A DNA stretch of 64,000 nucleotides, taken from Tomocerus qinae (taxonomy: Eukaryota; Arthropoda; Collembola; Entomobryomorpha; Tomoceridae). Location: assembly GCA_020055645.1 (NCBI GenBank), contig CM034546.1, forward strand, positions 82,026,001 to 82,090,000. Direction: 5' to 3'. Shown one piece after another: positions 1-11,614 of this stretch; positions within the stretch are counted from its first letter, which is position 1; each line of letters opens with the position of its first letter. The notes beneath the pieces were generated by a model. The model was not told the origin of the DNA. It saw only the letters and a list, made by a program, of their open reading frames with translations, and made no database searches. The translations under genes and the position numbers were made by a program.

Positions 1-290
1 TCGTAATTTTGAAAGGGAAGAAATGCGAATTTTTTACAAATTCAAAAAACAGCTGGAGATATGCTAATGGTCGACATGTGGTCAAAGTTTCATCTAAATC
101 GGTTCAGTAGTTTCGTTGCTATTTCATATTCCGATTTGAATGTGTTTTTCAACATATCCCCTGAACTGAAGTACAGAAAAATTAATTTTTTTTGACTAAA
201 TATGTTTGTTCACTTCCCTAAAGCGGACATAAAAAAGTACTTGGCAATGTTTTTTGAGTACCTCGGGTTTTTTATTTTCTTATATCAAAT
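1..290. other. No gene; repeat-like AT-rich DNA
   Basis: No supported coding region. The phrase about a sequence resembling 'CGGTTCAGTAGTTTCG' near 100 recurs in related form near 21000 (CGGTCGAGTAGTTTC), so this is probably the end of a dispersed repeat. Confidence 0.4.
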
Positions 291-760
291 AATTTCTGTC
301 AACTGTGAAAAAGCAAGAGACTGATAGACTAACTAAATTACCTGCTGAACAGAGCACAGTTACAAATTTGACTATACTTCACTACTATAGGCAGTCTGAA
401 CCTGAACAAACATATAATCATAACATTTTCAGTCCAGCAAGTAATTTTGTTAGTCTATACCAGTCTATTGCCTTTTCTCAGTTTCTAGTTCGCTGTTCAA
501 GTTAATCCAATATGATTTTAATTACATCATATAGTTGAGTACAGTGTGTTAGTTTGCGATGATGCTAAAAGTATTTTCCTATCACACCACTGTAGTTCAA
601 AGTTCACTGTTGAAATAACTAATTCTCCTGGGAATGATTTATGAAAATCATACAAAATTTTGCCATGGAATTCTGTGTTCTGATTGGCCAATTTTAAAAA
701 TGCATCCACCAATCAGAAGCGATTTTCACTGCGGTTATTATTTGAAAAAGGTCGCGAAGT
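290..760 (+). repeat. Dispersed repeat family R1, copy 1
   Basis: The stretch recurs, diverged, at about 20040-20325 (same strand), at 11615-12625 (opposite strand, interrupted by a transposon) and in part at 18195-19050. Shared landmarks are GTTTGCGATGATGCTAAAAG and GATTTTCACTGCGGTTATT. It contains no conserved coding frame; the short open frames here are broken in the other copies. The family is probably non-autonomous, class unknown. Confidence 0.7.
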
Positions 761-784
761 GATAATTCCTATAGTCATAGTATG

Positions 785-1045
785 TAATCGCAGCCGTATA
801 TATGTAGTCAAACGCAGCCGTATATGTACGTAGTCAATCGCAGTAATCGCAGTCGTATTTGTAAGTATTCAATCGCAGTCGTATTTGTAAGTAGTCAATC
901 GCAGTCGTATTTGTAAGTAGTCAATCGCAGTCGTATTTGTAAGTAGTCAATCGCAGTCGTATTTTGTAAGTAGTCAATCGCAGTCGTATTTGTAAGTAGT
1001 CAATCGCAGTCGTATTTGTAGTCAATAGCATTCGCATATTTAGTC
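785..1045 (+). repeat. Tandem repeat, about 26-bp unit
   Basis: About nine copies of a unit beginning CGCAGTCGTATTTGTAAG and ending in AGTCAAT. The first and last copies are degenerate. It directly follows the R1 repeat copy. Confidence 0.9.
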
Positions 1046-1309
1046 AATCACAGTAGTCGGGTTTCGGTTATGAGTTGTTCCCCAATAGACTCGTGGTGGA
1101 ATAGTGGAGTTAGACCTCCCACGTTCATTTGCTCGACTCGAAGTTTGAGCTGAAGTTGAGCCTTTTGTATTGCAACTTGCAACATATTATTCATTGTCTT
1201 TGTCTTTCGAATACAAAAAGCGAACTGTGGCAGCGAAATAATAATACCTGGAACTCGCCCAACACGTCCTCAAGTTTTGTGCTCATCATTTCTGTTTGAA
1301 ATTAAATCA

Positions 1310-1671
1310 CATTAGTAGTAATCAAAAGTAGAATCGAATCCAATTTGATCAAAACTGCGTCTGCTCATGCTCGAACAAGAAAATCGCATCGTTCTCATCG
1401 GAATTTTTTGAATCGTCTCCTGAGACGATTTAGATTCGCATTAGAAAGATTTTGGTTGGAAAACCACAGGTTGTTATGTTAAAGTTCGGAATCAGCCTAA
1501 CACTTTTAAGCTAAGCTGTAGAATATCATTACTTTTGTTATTGAATCGTCATGAGTCATGATAGTTGTCAAATTATTTTAATCAAAGCACTCAAAAGCTA
1601 TGTTGGATTTGATTCATTTTCTTCAATCTAAATCAAATCCGATTCGATTTTACTTTTGATTACCACTAATT
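1310..1671. mobile_element. TA-flanked MITE, copy 1
   Basis: Terminal inverted repeats: the left end reads TAGTAGTAATCAAAAGTAG and the right end is its near-perfect reverse complement (CTTTTGATTACCACTA). A second copy lies at 22086-22440. In the second copy the surrounding repeat can be compared with an uninterrupted relative near 19900, and the comparison fits a TA target duplication, as in Tc1/mariner-type MITEs. There is no coding capacity. Confidence 0.75.
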
Positions 1672-2810
1672 ATAACATTAATATGAATATGATATGTACG
1701 TAATATTAATGTTGCAAATCAAAACATCTTACGTACGGGTGTATTTGTCAAGTTCTGTCTTGAGGAGCAGATCCTCCTCAAAGTCAGAAGTGACGGAGAC
1801 TCTTTCTATTTCAAATGTGGCCTTGCCGTTTACAAATCGGACGGAAATTGTCGAAAAATCCCTAAAGTCAGTGCCACTTTTTATAACTGGAATCCCCTTA
1901 ATCTATTTAAATAATTGATTAATTGATTTAGTTTATATGGCGAAATAAAAATGAAGAACAACTGATTAAAGAGTTAACGAACGAAGAATTTTTAACAAAA
2001 GGATAACAATGGATGACAATAGGTATGAAAAGAACACAGGAGATTTAATCTATGTGAGTTTCGTGAAATTCCATGGATAAACGGGAATTAATATTACTAT
2101 CGTCACCCAAGGATAATAGAAGTATATAGGGATAAAGGTTCGGACAAAAGAGTATACTTTTACATGTATTTCAAAAATGACGGCAGCTGACGTCACTGTC
2201 AAAATGTAAATGTATCTAGTGGGACGGTGGGCCGGAACTCACGGTCCATGCAAATTTGTTGTCATTGATATTTTGACTTTGTTTTGAGGACACTGAAAAT
2301 GCCTATCAAAATACATGATAAAACCCCCGACCCCCTAACTTGTGACGTAAGCTGCCGTCAAAAAATTGACCCAAAATCCCACTTTTTCTTTTAGTTGACA
2401 TTGTCCGCAGGTAGATCGTCACCATGAGTCTGATAGTGATTCAAAAGACCTCGGTCTATGATTGGTTCAAATTTTTTGACATTAGTCAATGAAATTGCAG
2501 ATTTCCATGGCATAAAATATGATTTCCAAAATTCATTTTAAGGGAAGCGTGTGAATCTGAAAGTGGGAAAACTCGATAACTTTGTATGTAGTACAATAAC
2601 CATCGATATAATTTTAAATGAAGCAGAATAGACAATTTATTGCACAAAAGTAGTTTGCAAAGCTTTTTCTTGTTCTATCTCTTCTTGCTCCTCAATACTT
2701 ATCACCTTTGAATCTAAATATATCCGAACCGAATATTACTTATTGGGACTGTGTAGAGCAATTTGTTATAACCCCATAAGGAATTTTTAAGTCTTCTCTC
2801 GACTGGGTTG
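1672..2810. other. No gene seen
   Basis: Only short, unconserved open frames. I see no recognisable domain, repeat boundary or RNA gene. Confidence 0.4.
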
Positions 2811-2814
2811 AATT

Positions 2815-3235
2815 TAGGCAACGGTACATCGTTACCGTTGTTGATGATAAACATTGTTGCCAATTCATCTTTTACCACCGGCAACAAAGGAAACACTTTC
2901 ATTTGGTTATATAATAAACTTATCGTATATAACAAACCTAACCTAAATGAAATAAACAAATTCGACAGTTATCTATAAAAATTATTAGGTTAGGTTCATT
3001 ACATTCAAAATTGGTGGAATGTCATTTTTCCGCAGATCCCCCCTTATAATTTGTTTATTTCATTTAGGCTAGGTTTGTTATATCCGTAAAATATGGACCG
3101 GTAGGACTATATTAATTTATTATACGATAAGTGGTAAAGTTATTGATGAGGGTGTTGCCAGTGGTAAGTGGTAAAAGATGAATTGGCACCAATGTTTACC
3201 GTCAACAACGCCCTACCGGCAACGAGGTACCACTG
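2815..3235. repeat. Fold-back (inverted-repeat) element
   Basis: The left half (GCCAATTCATCTTTTACCAC near 2860, then CTTATCGTATATAACAAACC near 2920) recurs inverted in the right half (GGTTTGTTATATCC near 3072, GTGGTAAAAGATGAATTGGC near 3168). The arms are about 150 bp with a short spacer. It is probably a non-autonomous DNA transposon; no duplication is clear. Confidence 0.65.
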
Positions 3236-3649
3236 TATGTGAACAAACTATTTTTGATACTGTTTTGATGCTGTTTTCCACTGCGACACTTTGAAACACA
3301 TTCCAGCACATTGGAAACTCAATCTAACACAACTGTCATGTTTTCAAGTAGTTTTTTTGCATATTCAAACTTTGCTAGTTTGTTTAAGATTGAAATCGAT
3401 TTTTGAAAAATCAGTTTTACATAAATAAAGTAGGGAAGAGAGAGAAGTCATGCCTCATTCGCGGCCCCACTTTGACTGAGAGTTTGGCCCTACCTAAAGG
3501 ATTTTGGCTTAATCTATCGGGTCATCTAGACCTGTAGACACCGTAAAAACAAATACCAGGAGAATATCATAAAAATCTGATTATATTCTAAAGCTTCAGC
3601 TTATTTGACTGACTGACAAGGTGACAAGTACAGGCAGTTTATTCACTGA

Positions 3650-4840
3650 GCCCCAGTTACAGTTTTAGCTCGCCTGAATAAGGCAGCTTATAGAATCGCA
3701 CAGTCTGTCCGTCCGTCCGTACCCACGATAACTTTCGAACACAAAGACGGATATTGACCAAACTTGGCAAATACAATGCCTATGCACGACTGACGATCCC
3801 TATTGATTTTGGGGTTAATTGGTCCATTGGTTGCTGAGATATCGCGCGCTCACTTTGTCTTCATTTTGATAATCAAAGTAGAAAAATGGGCATTGAAAAT
3901 TGTAATACCGTTTCCTATAGATTGTTAGCAGGATAGTATAAACTATATCATACTGCTTCTACTAAAACTGAAATTATATAGTAAAATAACAAAAACGGAA
4001 AATTACCATCAAAAATATAATAATAATAACGAATCTGTTTCAAGTTTGTCTTGATTTTAACAGTCAATATTAATATATTTTCATTATGTATTGACTTTGA
4101 TAGTCAATATTAATATATTTTCTTATGCATTGATCTTGATAGTCGATATTAATATATTTTGATTTTGTATAGATTTTGATTGCCAATATTAATCAATTTT
4201 GATTTTCTATTGATTTTCATTGTCGACATTAATCAATTTTGATTTTCTGTTGATTTTCATAGTCAACATTAATCAATTTTGATTTTCTGTTGATTTTCAT
4301 AGTCAACATTTATCAATTTTGATTTTCTATTGATTTTCATTGTCAACATTAATGAATTTTGATTTTCTGTTGATTTTCATATTCAAAATTAATCAATTTT
4401 GATTTTCTGTTGATTTTCATAGTCAACATTAATCAATTTTGATTTTCTGTTAATTTTCATAGTCAACATTAATCAATTTTGATTTTCTGTTGATTTTCAT
4501 AGTCAACATTAATCAACTTTGATTTTCTGTTGATTTTCATAGTCAACATTAATCAATTTTGATTTTCTGTTGATTTTCATAGTCAACATTAATCAATTTT
4601 GATTTTTTATTGATTTTTCAAATAATATAGCTTCGTTTCCTTATAATATCAATGTTTGAATTTTTAATATGTCATAGCTACATATATAGAGACCCAATTC
4701 TGAAAGTTTGATCAAAATCCGTACGCTCGGTTTTGTGATACGTGCGAGTACTTTTCGTCTACCAAAATGTGTACACGTTAACCTTTAATCAGGCGAGCTT
4801 CTGTTACGGCTTGCTGTAGGTTTTTTAGATCATGAAGAAC
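3650..4840 (+). mobile_element. Non-autonomous element X, copy 1, with internal tandem array
   Basis: Both ends carry AGCTCGCCTGA or its reverse complement (near 3667 and 4790). The left third has CGTCCGTCCGTACC followed by a conserved 'GATAACTTTCGAAC' segment. The middle is a tandem array. An inverted copy lies at 13608-16012 with the same order of parts. It has no coding capacity. Short terminal repeats plus a central tandem array resemble some Helentron-associated or MITE-like elements, but the class is not settled. Confidence 0.65.
4040..4612 (+). repeat. Tandem repeat, about 60-bp period with 40-bp core
   Basis: About nine copies containing TTGATTTTCATAGTCAACAT and AATCAATTTTGATTTTCTGT. 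The same array occurs inverted at 15290-15490 inside element X copy 2. Confidence 0.9.
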
Positions 4841-6230
4841 AAATAACACAGATTACACCCGACTTCCTTTACAGCAACCGAATCAAATCAAAAACCAGTA
4901 GACCTACAAAAAAGTTTAAATAGGGAAACCGATACTCTACAATCCCCTGCATTCGGCTTCGAAAGAATATTACAAACATATTGGTCCAATCTGGAGATAT
5001 AAACGTTTTCGTGCGGAATTTGCAATTAATCGCAACTACAGAGAAAAATTTAAAATATTCTTTCGGAGCCGAATACTGTGGGTTATGGAGCATCTTTTTC
5101 CCAATTTAAACTTTGTTGTAGCTCTTTTGGTTTTTGAGTTGATTCTTTTGGTGCAAAAAAAGTTAAGAGGCAATATGATAGTCAGAATAATTTGCCGGTT
5201 GCCAACATACGCTTCCCTTAAGGGGTAGGATTTAATAAAGCAAATACCGTGAATAGCCAATATTATGCACTCATGATAAAGAAATGGATATTGGGATGAA
5301 TACTAAATCTAAATATTGCAACCTCATTCGCATGGACATGACATAGTTAGGTTATTGGAAATTACTTTTGGAATAAAACTTTAGAAATAAATCTTAATAT
5401 TTATTATACTTTGGCAGAAACTATTTGGAAGGAATTGGACCACGAATATGTATGTAAAAAATTATCTATAATTTGACGTTAATTATATTATTATATTATT
5501 AATTAAGCCATAAGTTATATTTAATCATAATTCAATTTTAAGCCCTGAATAAGAATTCGAAACCGGTTGGCTAAAGAAAGAAAATTAAATAACTTTATGT
5601 TTTCAAAATTAACTAAACTGGAGTTAGTGTTTTGCTTCATTCTTCTTTTGAGATTTGCATATCTTCATAAACAGTAATGAGTGTAGGTGTACATATATAG
5701 TATTATATTGTAATTGTATAATAATTGATATCGAGTATTAGCGAATTTATCTGTCTGGTAATGTGCTTTCTCATTCCATGAGTAGATTCTATCAAATAAA
5801 ATAGTGTCAATATGTATATATAAGACTGTCACAGGGCCTAGGCTCTATTATAAATAAAGCTAGTTAGTATACGGACCAAATTGTATGATGAGCAAAGGCA
5901 AATCGTCTAATTTTCGAATGGAACTGTTGGCCACTTAGCCACCCATCACTATTTTTGCCTCTTTTCTGCATGATCTTAACGCTGATATATAAAATAATGA
6001 TATTTATAAAAAGATAAATGATGCCGGTTGGATCATAGAAAGTCGATCTTGGTCATGGAGGGGGCATTTTCGGAGGCGACTTTTATTGAAAATTTTAAAA
6101 TGTGTTCGGAGGCACTTTCTCCCCAATTTTCTACTTGGAGTTGTAATGTCTGATGTGGAGGTAAAGGCTCACTTCCTTTTTTGAAATTGAATTTGATCCA
6201 TTACCCCTTCACCCTTCAAAATTCAACTTA
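4841..6230. other. No gene seen
   Basis: AT-rich sequence with short, overlapping open frames on both strands. None shows a recognisable domain or a partner elsewhere in the window. Confidence 0.35.
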
Positions 6231-6243
6231 TTGGTGAGTCGTT

Positions 6244-6440
6244 GTTGATAACCAAGCATGTATCCAGAGGGGGGCCCGGTCCCACCCCCCCCCTAAGTAT
6301 CCAAAAAAAGGTATTTTTTTTGTCCAAAAAGGTTAAAAATCCAAAAACAATTTCGCGCGAATATGCCTTAAATTTATCAATATATTTTGATGGGCCCCCC
6401 ATAGGTCAAATTCCTGGATACGTGCTTGTTGATAACAGTG
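6244..6440. repeat. Short MITE-like inverted repeat
   Basis: The left end CAAGCATGTATCCAGAGGGG recurs inverted at the right end (CCTGGATACGTGCTTG), about 195 bp in all, with G-runs and C-runs just inside the ends. No coding capacity. Confidence 0.55.
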
Positions 6441-6769
6441 ATGAAGTCAAAGAGTGATGGGTGCCAATACCAGTTGACAAAGAAGCAGTCTCAGTTTTCC
6501 CATTTACAATGTCATCAAGAAACAAAAGCGAATCAAAATATAAAAACATTAAAAGCCTGAAAGCACCTAAAAGAACAAAAACCTCACCAATCACATCTTA
6601 CAGCATTGAACAGACCACACATTTAGTTGTGATAAAGCGAGGAAGGAACTGCACACAGAACACATGCGTGTTAATGTTTTCAATAAACCATGTCCAAATG
6701 GATGTAAAAAAGTGGTGTGAAATTGCATAAAAAGTTTGAACTGATTATCTTACGTTACATGAAGTTTTT

Positions 6770-7320
6770 AGTGAATCTTTTCAATGACCTTTGACCTTTT
6801 GACACGTGTGACTTTTCGCACAAGCTATCTCATGACGTTCTACAACGTCATAAACTAAAGTTACACCAAGTTTTAACTTTTGGACCACGCCCACAGGGGG
6901 TGTGTCCGATTTATTTCATTTTCAATCTGTACCTCGCTTTTCATCCCTACGTCACGCATAGTAAATTTGAGTTATCTCAAACCGTTTTTGAGTTATCGAC
7001 GTTTTTACTGAATTTTTTAAATGACCTTTGACCTTTTGACAAGTGTGACTTAACCTTGACATGGCCAAACGAATAACCTTTTCGAACGAACTATCTCATG
7101 ACGTTCTACAATGTCGATATCTAAAATTACATCACATCAATTTTTAATTTTTGGACCACCCCCACAGGCAGGGGGTGCGTCCGATTTTGTCCGTTTTTGA
7201 ACTCGACCTTGCTTTTCATCCCTACATCACGTACAGTAAGTTTGAGTTCATTATCTCAAACCGATTTTGAGCTATCGTGCTAACAGACAGACGGACGGAC
7301 GGACGGACAGACAGATCAGG
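6770..7320 (+). repeat. Diverged direct duplication ending in a GACG tetranucleotide run
   Basis: Two diverged copies of about 235 bp start at about 6783 and 7020. Both contain ATGACCTTTGACCTTTTGAC, a CTCATGACGTTCTACAA segment and a 'CTTTTCATCCCTAC' segment. The second ends in a run of CGGACGGACGGACGGACAG at 7288-7310. Similar GACG runs close repeats at 3710 and 15940. Confidence 0.7.
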
Positions 7321-7783
7321 CATTCCTATAAAGCGGTGTTGCACACCACTTAATAACGTACCACAACGCATACTTTCATGTGTTATATTTAGTAAATGGG
7401 GGTATGCGTTGGGGTATATTAATGAAAACATTAATTTGATGCACGATAGTACATACCGACATACCAAAATTCACCGCGCAACTCGAACAAGACGATTATC
7501 TTTAGTAGTGATTATATATAGAGATTACTTGTAATGAGATCCAATTTTCACTGTTATAAATGTTGAAATATTCAGTAAAAGAAAACAGTTTATTGCCTAA
7601 TTAAAACGTACTCTTTGGTATCTCGGCAGTGTACAAAATTTGCCACTTTTTAGGATTGTTTACCATCATCATAGTGGTAAAAATGCACTTAATGGTAAAA
7701 ATGGTAAATTTTAGCGATTGATTAGTCAGATTAATACAGACACACAAGACTTAATAAAATATGGGTGCCAATTAATTTGTATG

Positions 7784-8708
7784 GGATAAATTTTTATGGG
7801 GCTTTCAAAGTAATTCTTTGGGCAGTAAAAATAATTCTTTTAGGCAGTTTTCTATCGGCAGTTTTTTAATTTTTCGGGGCAGTAAGAAACAAATGCGATA
7901 GGCAGTAGAAATAATATTATTGGCAGTAACACAAAAATGTTATTTATTTCTAATATTCAGTCAAAAGTAAATTCAAAAAGAAAATCAAGCATGATTATTT
8001 GTCAATAATATGTAATGGTAATAGATAGTAAATAATGGAAAAGATCATTTTAGTCAAAATTCATGGTTTCAATAGAGCTTTAGTTACACCTGCAGGTCGT
8101 CCTCGTTTTCGTTTTCCTGCAATGGGTACTTTCTTAGCAGAGGGAGGAACTGTTGGCTGTTTTCCAATGCCAATAATGTGCTTACATATATAATTCTTCT
8201 GGAATATGGGACATAAAGAATTTTTGTAATTGTTGGGTGAGAACATAACGTGCCGCATTGAGTTTTTTAGCGAAGTGAAAATGGGCTTGGTTAATATTTT
8301 TATACGAATTGACCAATCACTTTCAATTTCGGACAATGCGTCTTCTTCTGTATTATACGTTTTTAAAAGATTCCAGTCAATTTTCTTTTTATATAATAAG
8401 AAAATCTTATGTAAAGCAGGTACATTCCAATAAGTTCGTTACCTTTAGCTAAATTCATTATCGGAATACCCACTAACAATAATCTTAAGCTTCCAAGTTG
8501 TAAGATTTATGTAGACAAGTAAATCTATTCTACAAAAATACTAAGTAAATACAGTTTTTGTATTACTGCCATTTGCATGGGTTCTACTGCCTAATGCATT
8601 TGTTTCACAGCCCTCTAGCAATACCGGTTACTGCCAATTAAAAAAACTGCCCAAAACATATATTTACTGCCCAAAGAATTATTTTGAAAGCCCCGTAAAA
8701 AGGTATCC
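7784..8708 (-). mobile_element. MULE (Mutator-like) remnant, 925 bp
   Basis: Perfect 9-bp duplications ATTTGTATG (7775-7783 and 8709-8717) flank terminal inverted repeats of about 50 bp. These start GGATA and share GGGGCTTTCAAA and TTCTTTGGGCAGTAAA with one to a few mismatches. The interior holds the tail of a MULE transposase (next entry). A 9-bp TSD and long TIRs are hallmarks of Mutator-like elements. Most of the transposase is gone, so it is an internally deleted, non-autonomous copy. Confidence 0.88.
8061..8336 (-). pseudogene. C-terminal fragment of a MULE transposase (SWIM zinc finger)
   Basis: The 91-residue frame contains CPIFQKNYICKHIIGI followed by an AT-hook-like KRKRGRPAG. The CxnCxH arrangement after a short run matches the SWIM zinc finger found at the C-terminus of MULE transposases, and the basic tail is common there. 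The DDE catalytic part is absent. The first Cys of the CxC pair appears to be Ser-Leu-Cys here, so the finger may be damaged. It sits inside the MULE TIRs, which supports the assignment. Confidence 0.7.
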
Positions 8709-9116
8709 ATTTGTATGGCACACACATGACTTTTGTATGGAGGATTTTTTGACATTTAGTGTGACTTTGTATGGTATGTTATGACTTACCTAATGAATTT
8801 GTATGGAAATAATTACTATGTATGGTGATAGTTTTATATAAACATGCATAGTATACCGATGAACGATATATATCACCACGGGTTGGTAAATTTATTTAAG
8901 TCTAAGAATATATATATAGTAGAATGATAATACCCAGGTAGAAACTGCATATCCAAACATAAAACATGGATAGTTAGCTATGTGTATAAAGTGAAGGGAA
9001 GTCAATACTCTTAGCTCTGACGTTATCTCCCAATTAGCATCATGTTATCAGAATTTTTCCAATCAGTATATTTCTGCTCTGCTGCCTTCGTTGTCTGCAT
9101 CTGATCTTGCATCTGA

Positions 9117-9365
9117 GTGAACACAAGAAGTACAATGGTCGGGGGAAGAAAATTTGTAAGTTTGGAATACAAAACGGACAGTGACAGTGACACTGATGAT
9201 AGTGAATTTGAAAATAAAGAAAACGAAACAAAAAAGGCAAGGGTGCAGCAGACATGGACTGAAATTGACATTAACTCTGAAGATGTACTATCCTGGAAGT
9301 TCAAACAAACATGCTCTTATAGCTCTTCGTCAAGCCATAAATTAACTTACCATACAAAGTCATAA
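9117..9365 (+). pseudogene. Acidic coding-like fragment inside the 8-bp-TSD element
   Basis: An 82-residue frame has the segment SLEYKTDSDSDTDDSEFENK and then KKARVQQ. A diverged inverted counterpart exists in copy B near 11900-12010, where the frame is different but the same order of motifs remains (EYKTDSD, ENEEKK, ARVQQ). The sharing suggests that the parent element carried an exon here, perhaps the 5' part of a transposase gene or a captured host exon. No known domain is recognised. Confidence 0.4.
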
Positions 9366-9496
9366 AGTTCCATACAAAGTCATAAACCGCCATACAAAGT
9401 CATAAACTGCCATACAAAGTCACACTATCTATTTTTAGCTTTCCCATACAAAAGTCATGTGTGTGCCATACAAATTCCTATTTTCCCATAAAATAT

Positions 9497-10020
9497 AAGT
9501 TTTGAAACTGTATTGTCCATTAAATATTTCCAATTAGCCCCTTAATTAATCAAACTAATTTTATTTATTTCATAGGTTCGCCGAAAGTTATAAAAAAAGA
9601 GATTAATGTATTTGGTATCGCCAATTTATATACAATTGATATGAATGTGCTAATTTAATTGCAATTAATTTCTCTATCGGCAAATAAGGACGATTAGTGC
9701 CCCCATTGGTTGAATTCAACTCTGATTGATGAACATTTATTTAAATTGTGACAACATAACAATCATCAGCTGCTAAGCTATTTCATACTTTGGCACCGAA
9801 TTTTATTCAAAATTTAAACACGAAATTTAAATGAAACTATTTTTACCATTTATATACCATTTACCACTACTTACTTTGTAGGTAGCGGTATTTAACGTTA
9901 AATACCATTAAAAACCACTTACCACTGCACTATCTTTTCAATACACGTGACGTCAAAAACCCCAGTACTTTTCCACTAATATTGTATATACACCATTGTA
10001 TATATATAGTTTTACTTATT
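9497..10020. other. No gene seen
   Basis: AT-rich sequence without conserved frames or clear repeat structure. Confidence 0.35.
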
Positions 10021-10690
10021 CTGTCTGTTTGAAAATCCCGATAACTTTCGAGCGGTTTGAGCAGCTCAAACAGTTGAAAATTTACAGGTAAATATGTAGG
10101 CCAAGTTCGTAAATGGGCAGTGACACCCCCTGAGTGGGGGAAGAAATTAAAAATAACTAAAAATCGTCGTTTGACTATTTCGTAAAATTTGTTTTTATTC
10201 AGAGGAGTTTACTCCGATGTATGCGTTTACCCTTTCTGTCTGCCTGTCTGTCTGTCCGTCCTTATCCGTGATAACTTTAGAACGGTTACACCTACAATAC
10301 TCAAATTTTCAGGAAACAATCTTGAGGTAAAATGTAGGTCTGAGTTCGTATATGAGCAGGATCGGTCACATCCCCTGATTGGGGGAAAGGGTTGAATATT
10401 TCAATTGGCGATAACATTGGAACGGTTATACCTAAACTACTCAAATATTCAGGGCACAATATTGAGGCAAAATGTAGATCTGAGTTCGTATATGAGCACG
10501 ATCGGTCCCATCCCCTGATTGGGGGAAAGGGTTGAAAATTTCAATTGGCGATAACTTTGGAACGGTTATACCTAAGCTGCTCAAATTTTCAGAGCGCAAT
10601 ATTGAGGTAAAAATTAAGACCGAGTTCGTATGTGAGTAAGATTGGTCACACCCCTTGACCGGGGAGTGTCGAACTGTACGGTTATAATTT
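10020..10690 (+). repeat. Tandem repeat, about 124-bp unit
   Basis: A roughly 124-bp unit is repeated about three to four times, each with CGATAACTTTGGAACGGTTA, a 'TCAAATTTTCAGG' segment, a 'GAGTTCGTATATGAGCA' segment and CCCCTGATTGGGGGAAA. A diverged first copy starts near 10040. A run of CTGTCTGTCTGTCCGTCC lies at 10235-10260. Confidence 0.85.
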
Positions 10691-11430
10691 AAAAAAATTG
10701 GAAATATAACAATTTTAAGTCACCAGCTTATAAATTGAACTGAACCTTTCCGTGATCACAAGAGTTAATGATGAGGAGGAAGCGGGAATTTTTATTTTAC
10801 GTGAATTTAAGTTTTGATATCTTAGGATCAAAATAATAACTTAATGCAACCGGTATTAAAAATGTACTACCATTTATATAGATGACCATTAAAAATATTA
10901 TGTTCGTCGTATTCGCATGGTACGCAAACTCCTCTGCTGTTATACCCGTTTTGCAACGGTTTATTTATCCTTAAAACATCGTGTAAAAGCTTATTTTCAA
11001 TATAAGAGCCGTTATTAAAATTCCAGATTGCACTAATTGAAACTAAAACGTATTAAACAAGACGTTTAATACGTTTTAAAACAGCTATTAATATTGTAAT
11101 CGAGTTAGTACGAAGGTGCAGGGAATATCTGTGGATGAATTTCGAGACAATAAAATATGCAATCGCTAGTATATTTTAACCTTATTCTAGCACTTAGTGC
11201 TAGGTTTTCCGCTAGTAATATTATAATAATCGCTATTCATGGTATTTGCTTCATAAATCCTACCCTTAAAGTCCATTTTGGAAATCATTTAAATTTATGC
11301 CATGGAAATCTGCAATTTCATTGGCTAATGACAAAAAATTGGACCAATCAGAGAGGGGCTTGACCGAGGTAAAATGTTGAATCACTGTCAGAACTCATGG
11401 TAATTGCTAAATTGAAATAATTTTGTTTAC

Positions 11431-11553
11431 ATGAGAGATTAAGTAGATGTGATCGTGACCTCCGAGAATTATGTCGATTCCCTTGGCGTTTTCAGCTAGA
11501 CGAATGTCGTTAGGGTTTCGCATGTGCGTCAGAGCAACTATTAAATCACAGCC
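11431..11553 (-). CDS. Metallophosphatase/5'-nucleotidase-like gene, exon 5
   Basis: The 41-codon, phase-0 exon encodes a segment with VALTHMRNPNDIRLAE and ILGGHDHIY. In the calcineurin-like phosphoesterase/5'-nucleotidase family, THMR and GGHDH are the late metal-binding motifs (conserved His residues). The exon begins after a clear acceptor (TTTCTTAG) and ends at a probable donor (CAT|GTAAAC). It continues exactly where exon 4 stops in the family order. The intron between them, 11554-22596, is about 11 kb. Exons for the C-terminal domain are not recognised at lower coordinates and probably lie outside the window. Confidence 0.88.
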
Positions 11554-11614
11554 CTAAGAAAGTAACACATTTTTGGTCATCATTAAAAGTTTTTTTAAGT
11601 TTCAGGTTACTGTT

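Larger units (their letters stand above)
7763..9488 (+). mobile_element. 8-bp-TSD DNA element, copy A, with nested MULE
   Basis: The element is flanked by perfect 8-bp duplications TAAAATAT (7755-7762 and 9489-9496). The ends are GGGTGCCAATTAATTTGTATGG and, inverted, TGGGAAAATAGGAATTTGTATG, and the subterminal CACACACATGACTTTTGTATGG is shared by both ends. A MULE remnant interrupts the left end; without it the element is about 0.8 kb. Copy B (11766-12353) is inverted and has its own 8-bp duplication. An 8-bp TSD fits the hAT and P superfamilies; no transposase is visible. A short acidic coding-like stretch near 9150-9290 is shared with copy B. Confidence 0.85.
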
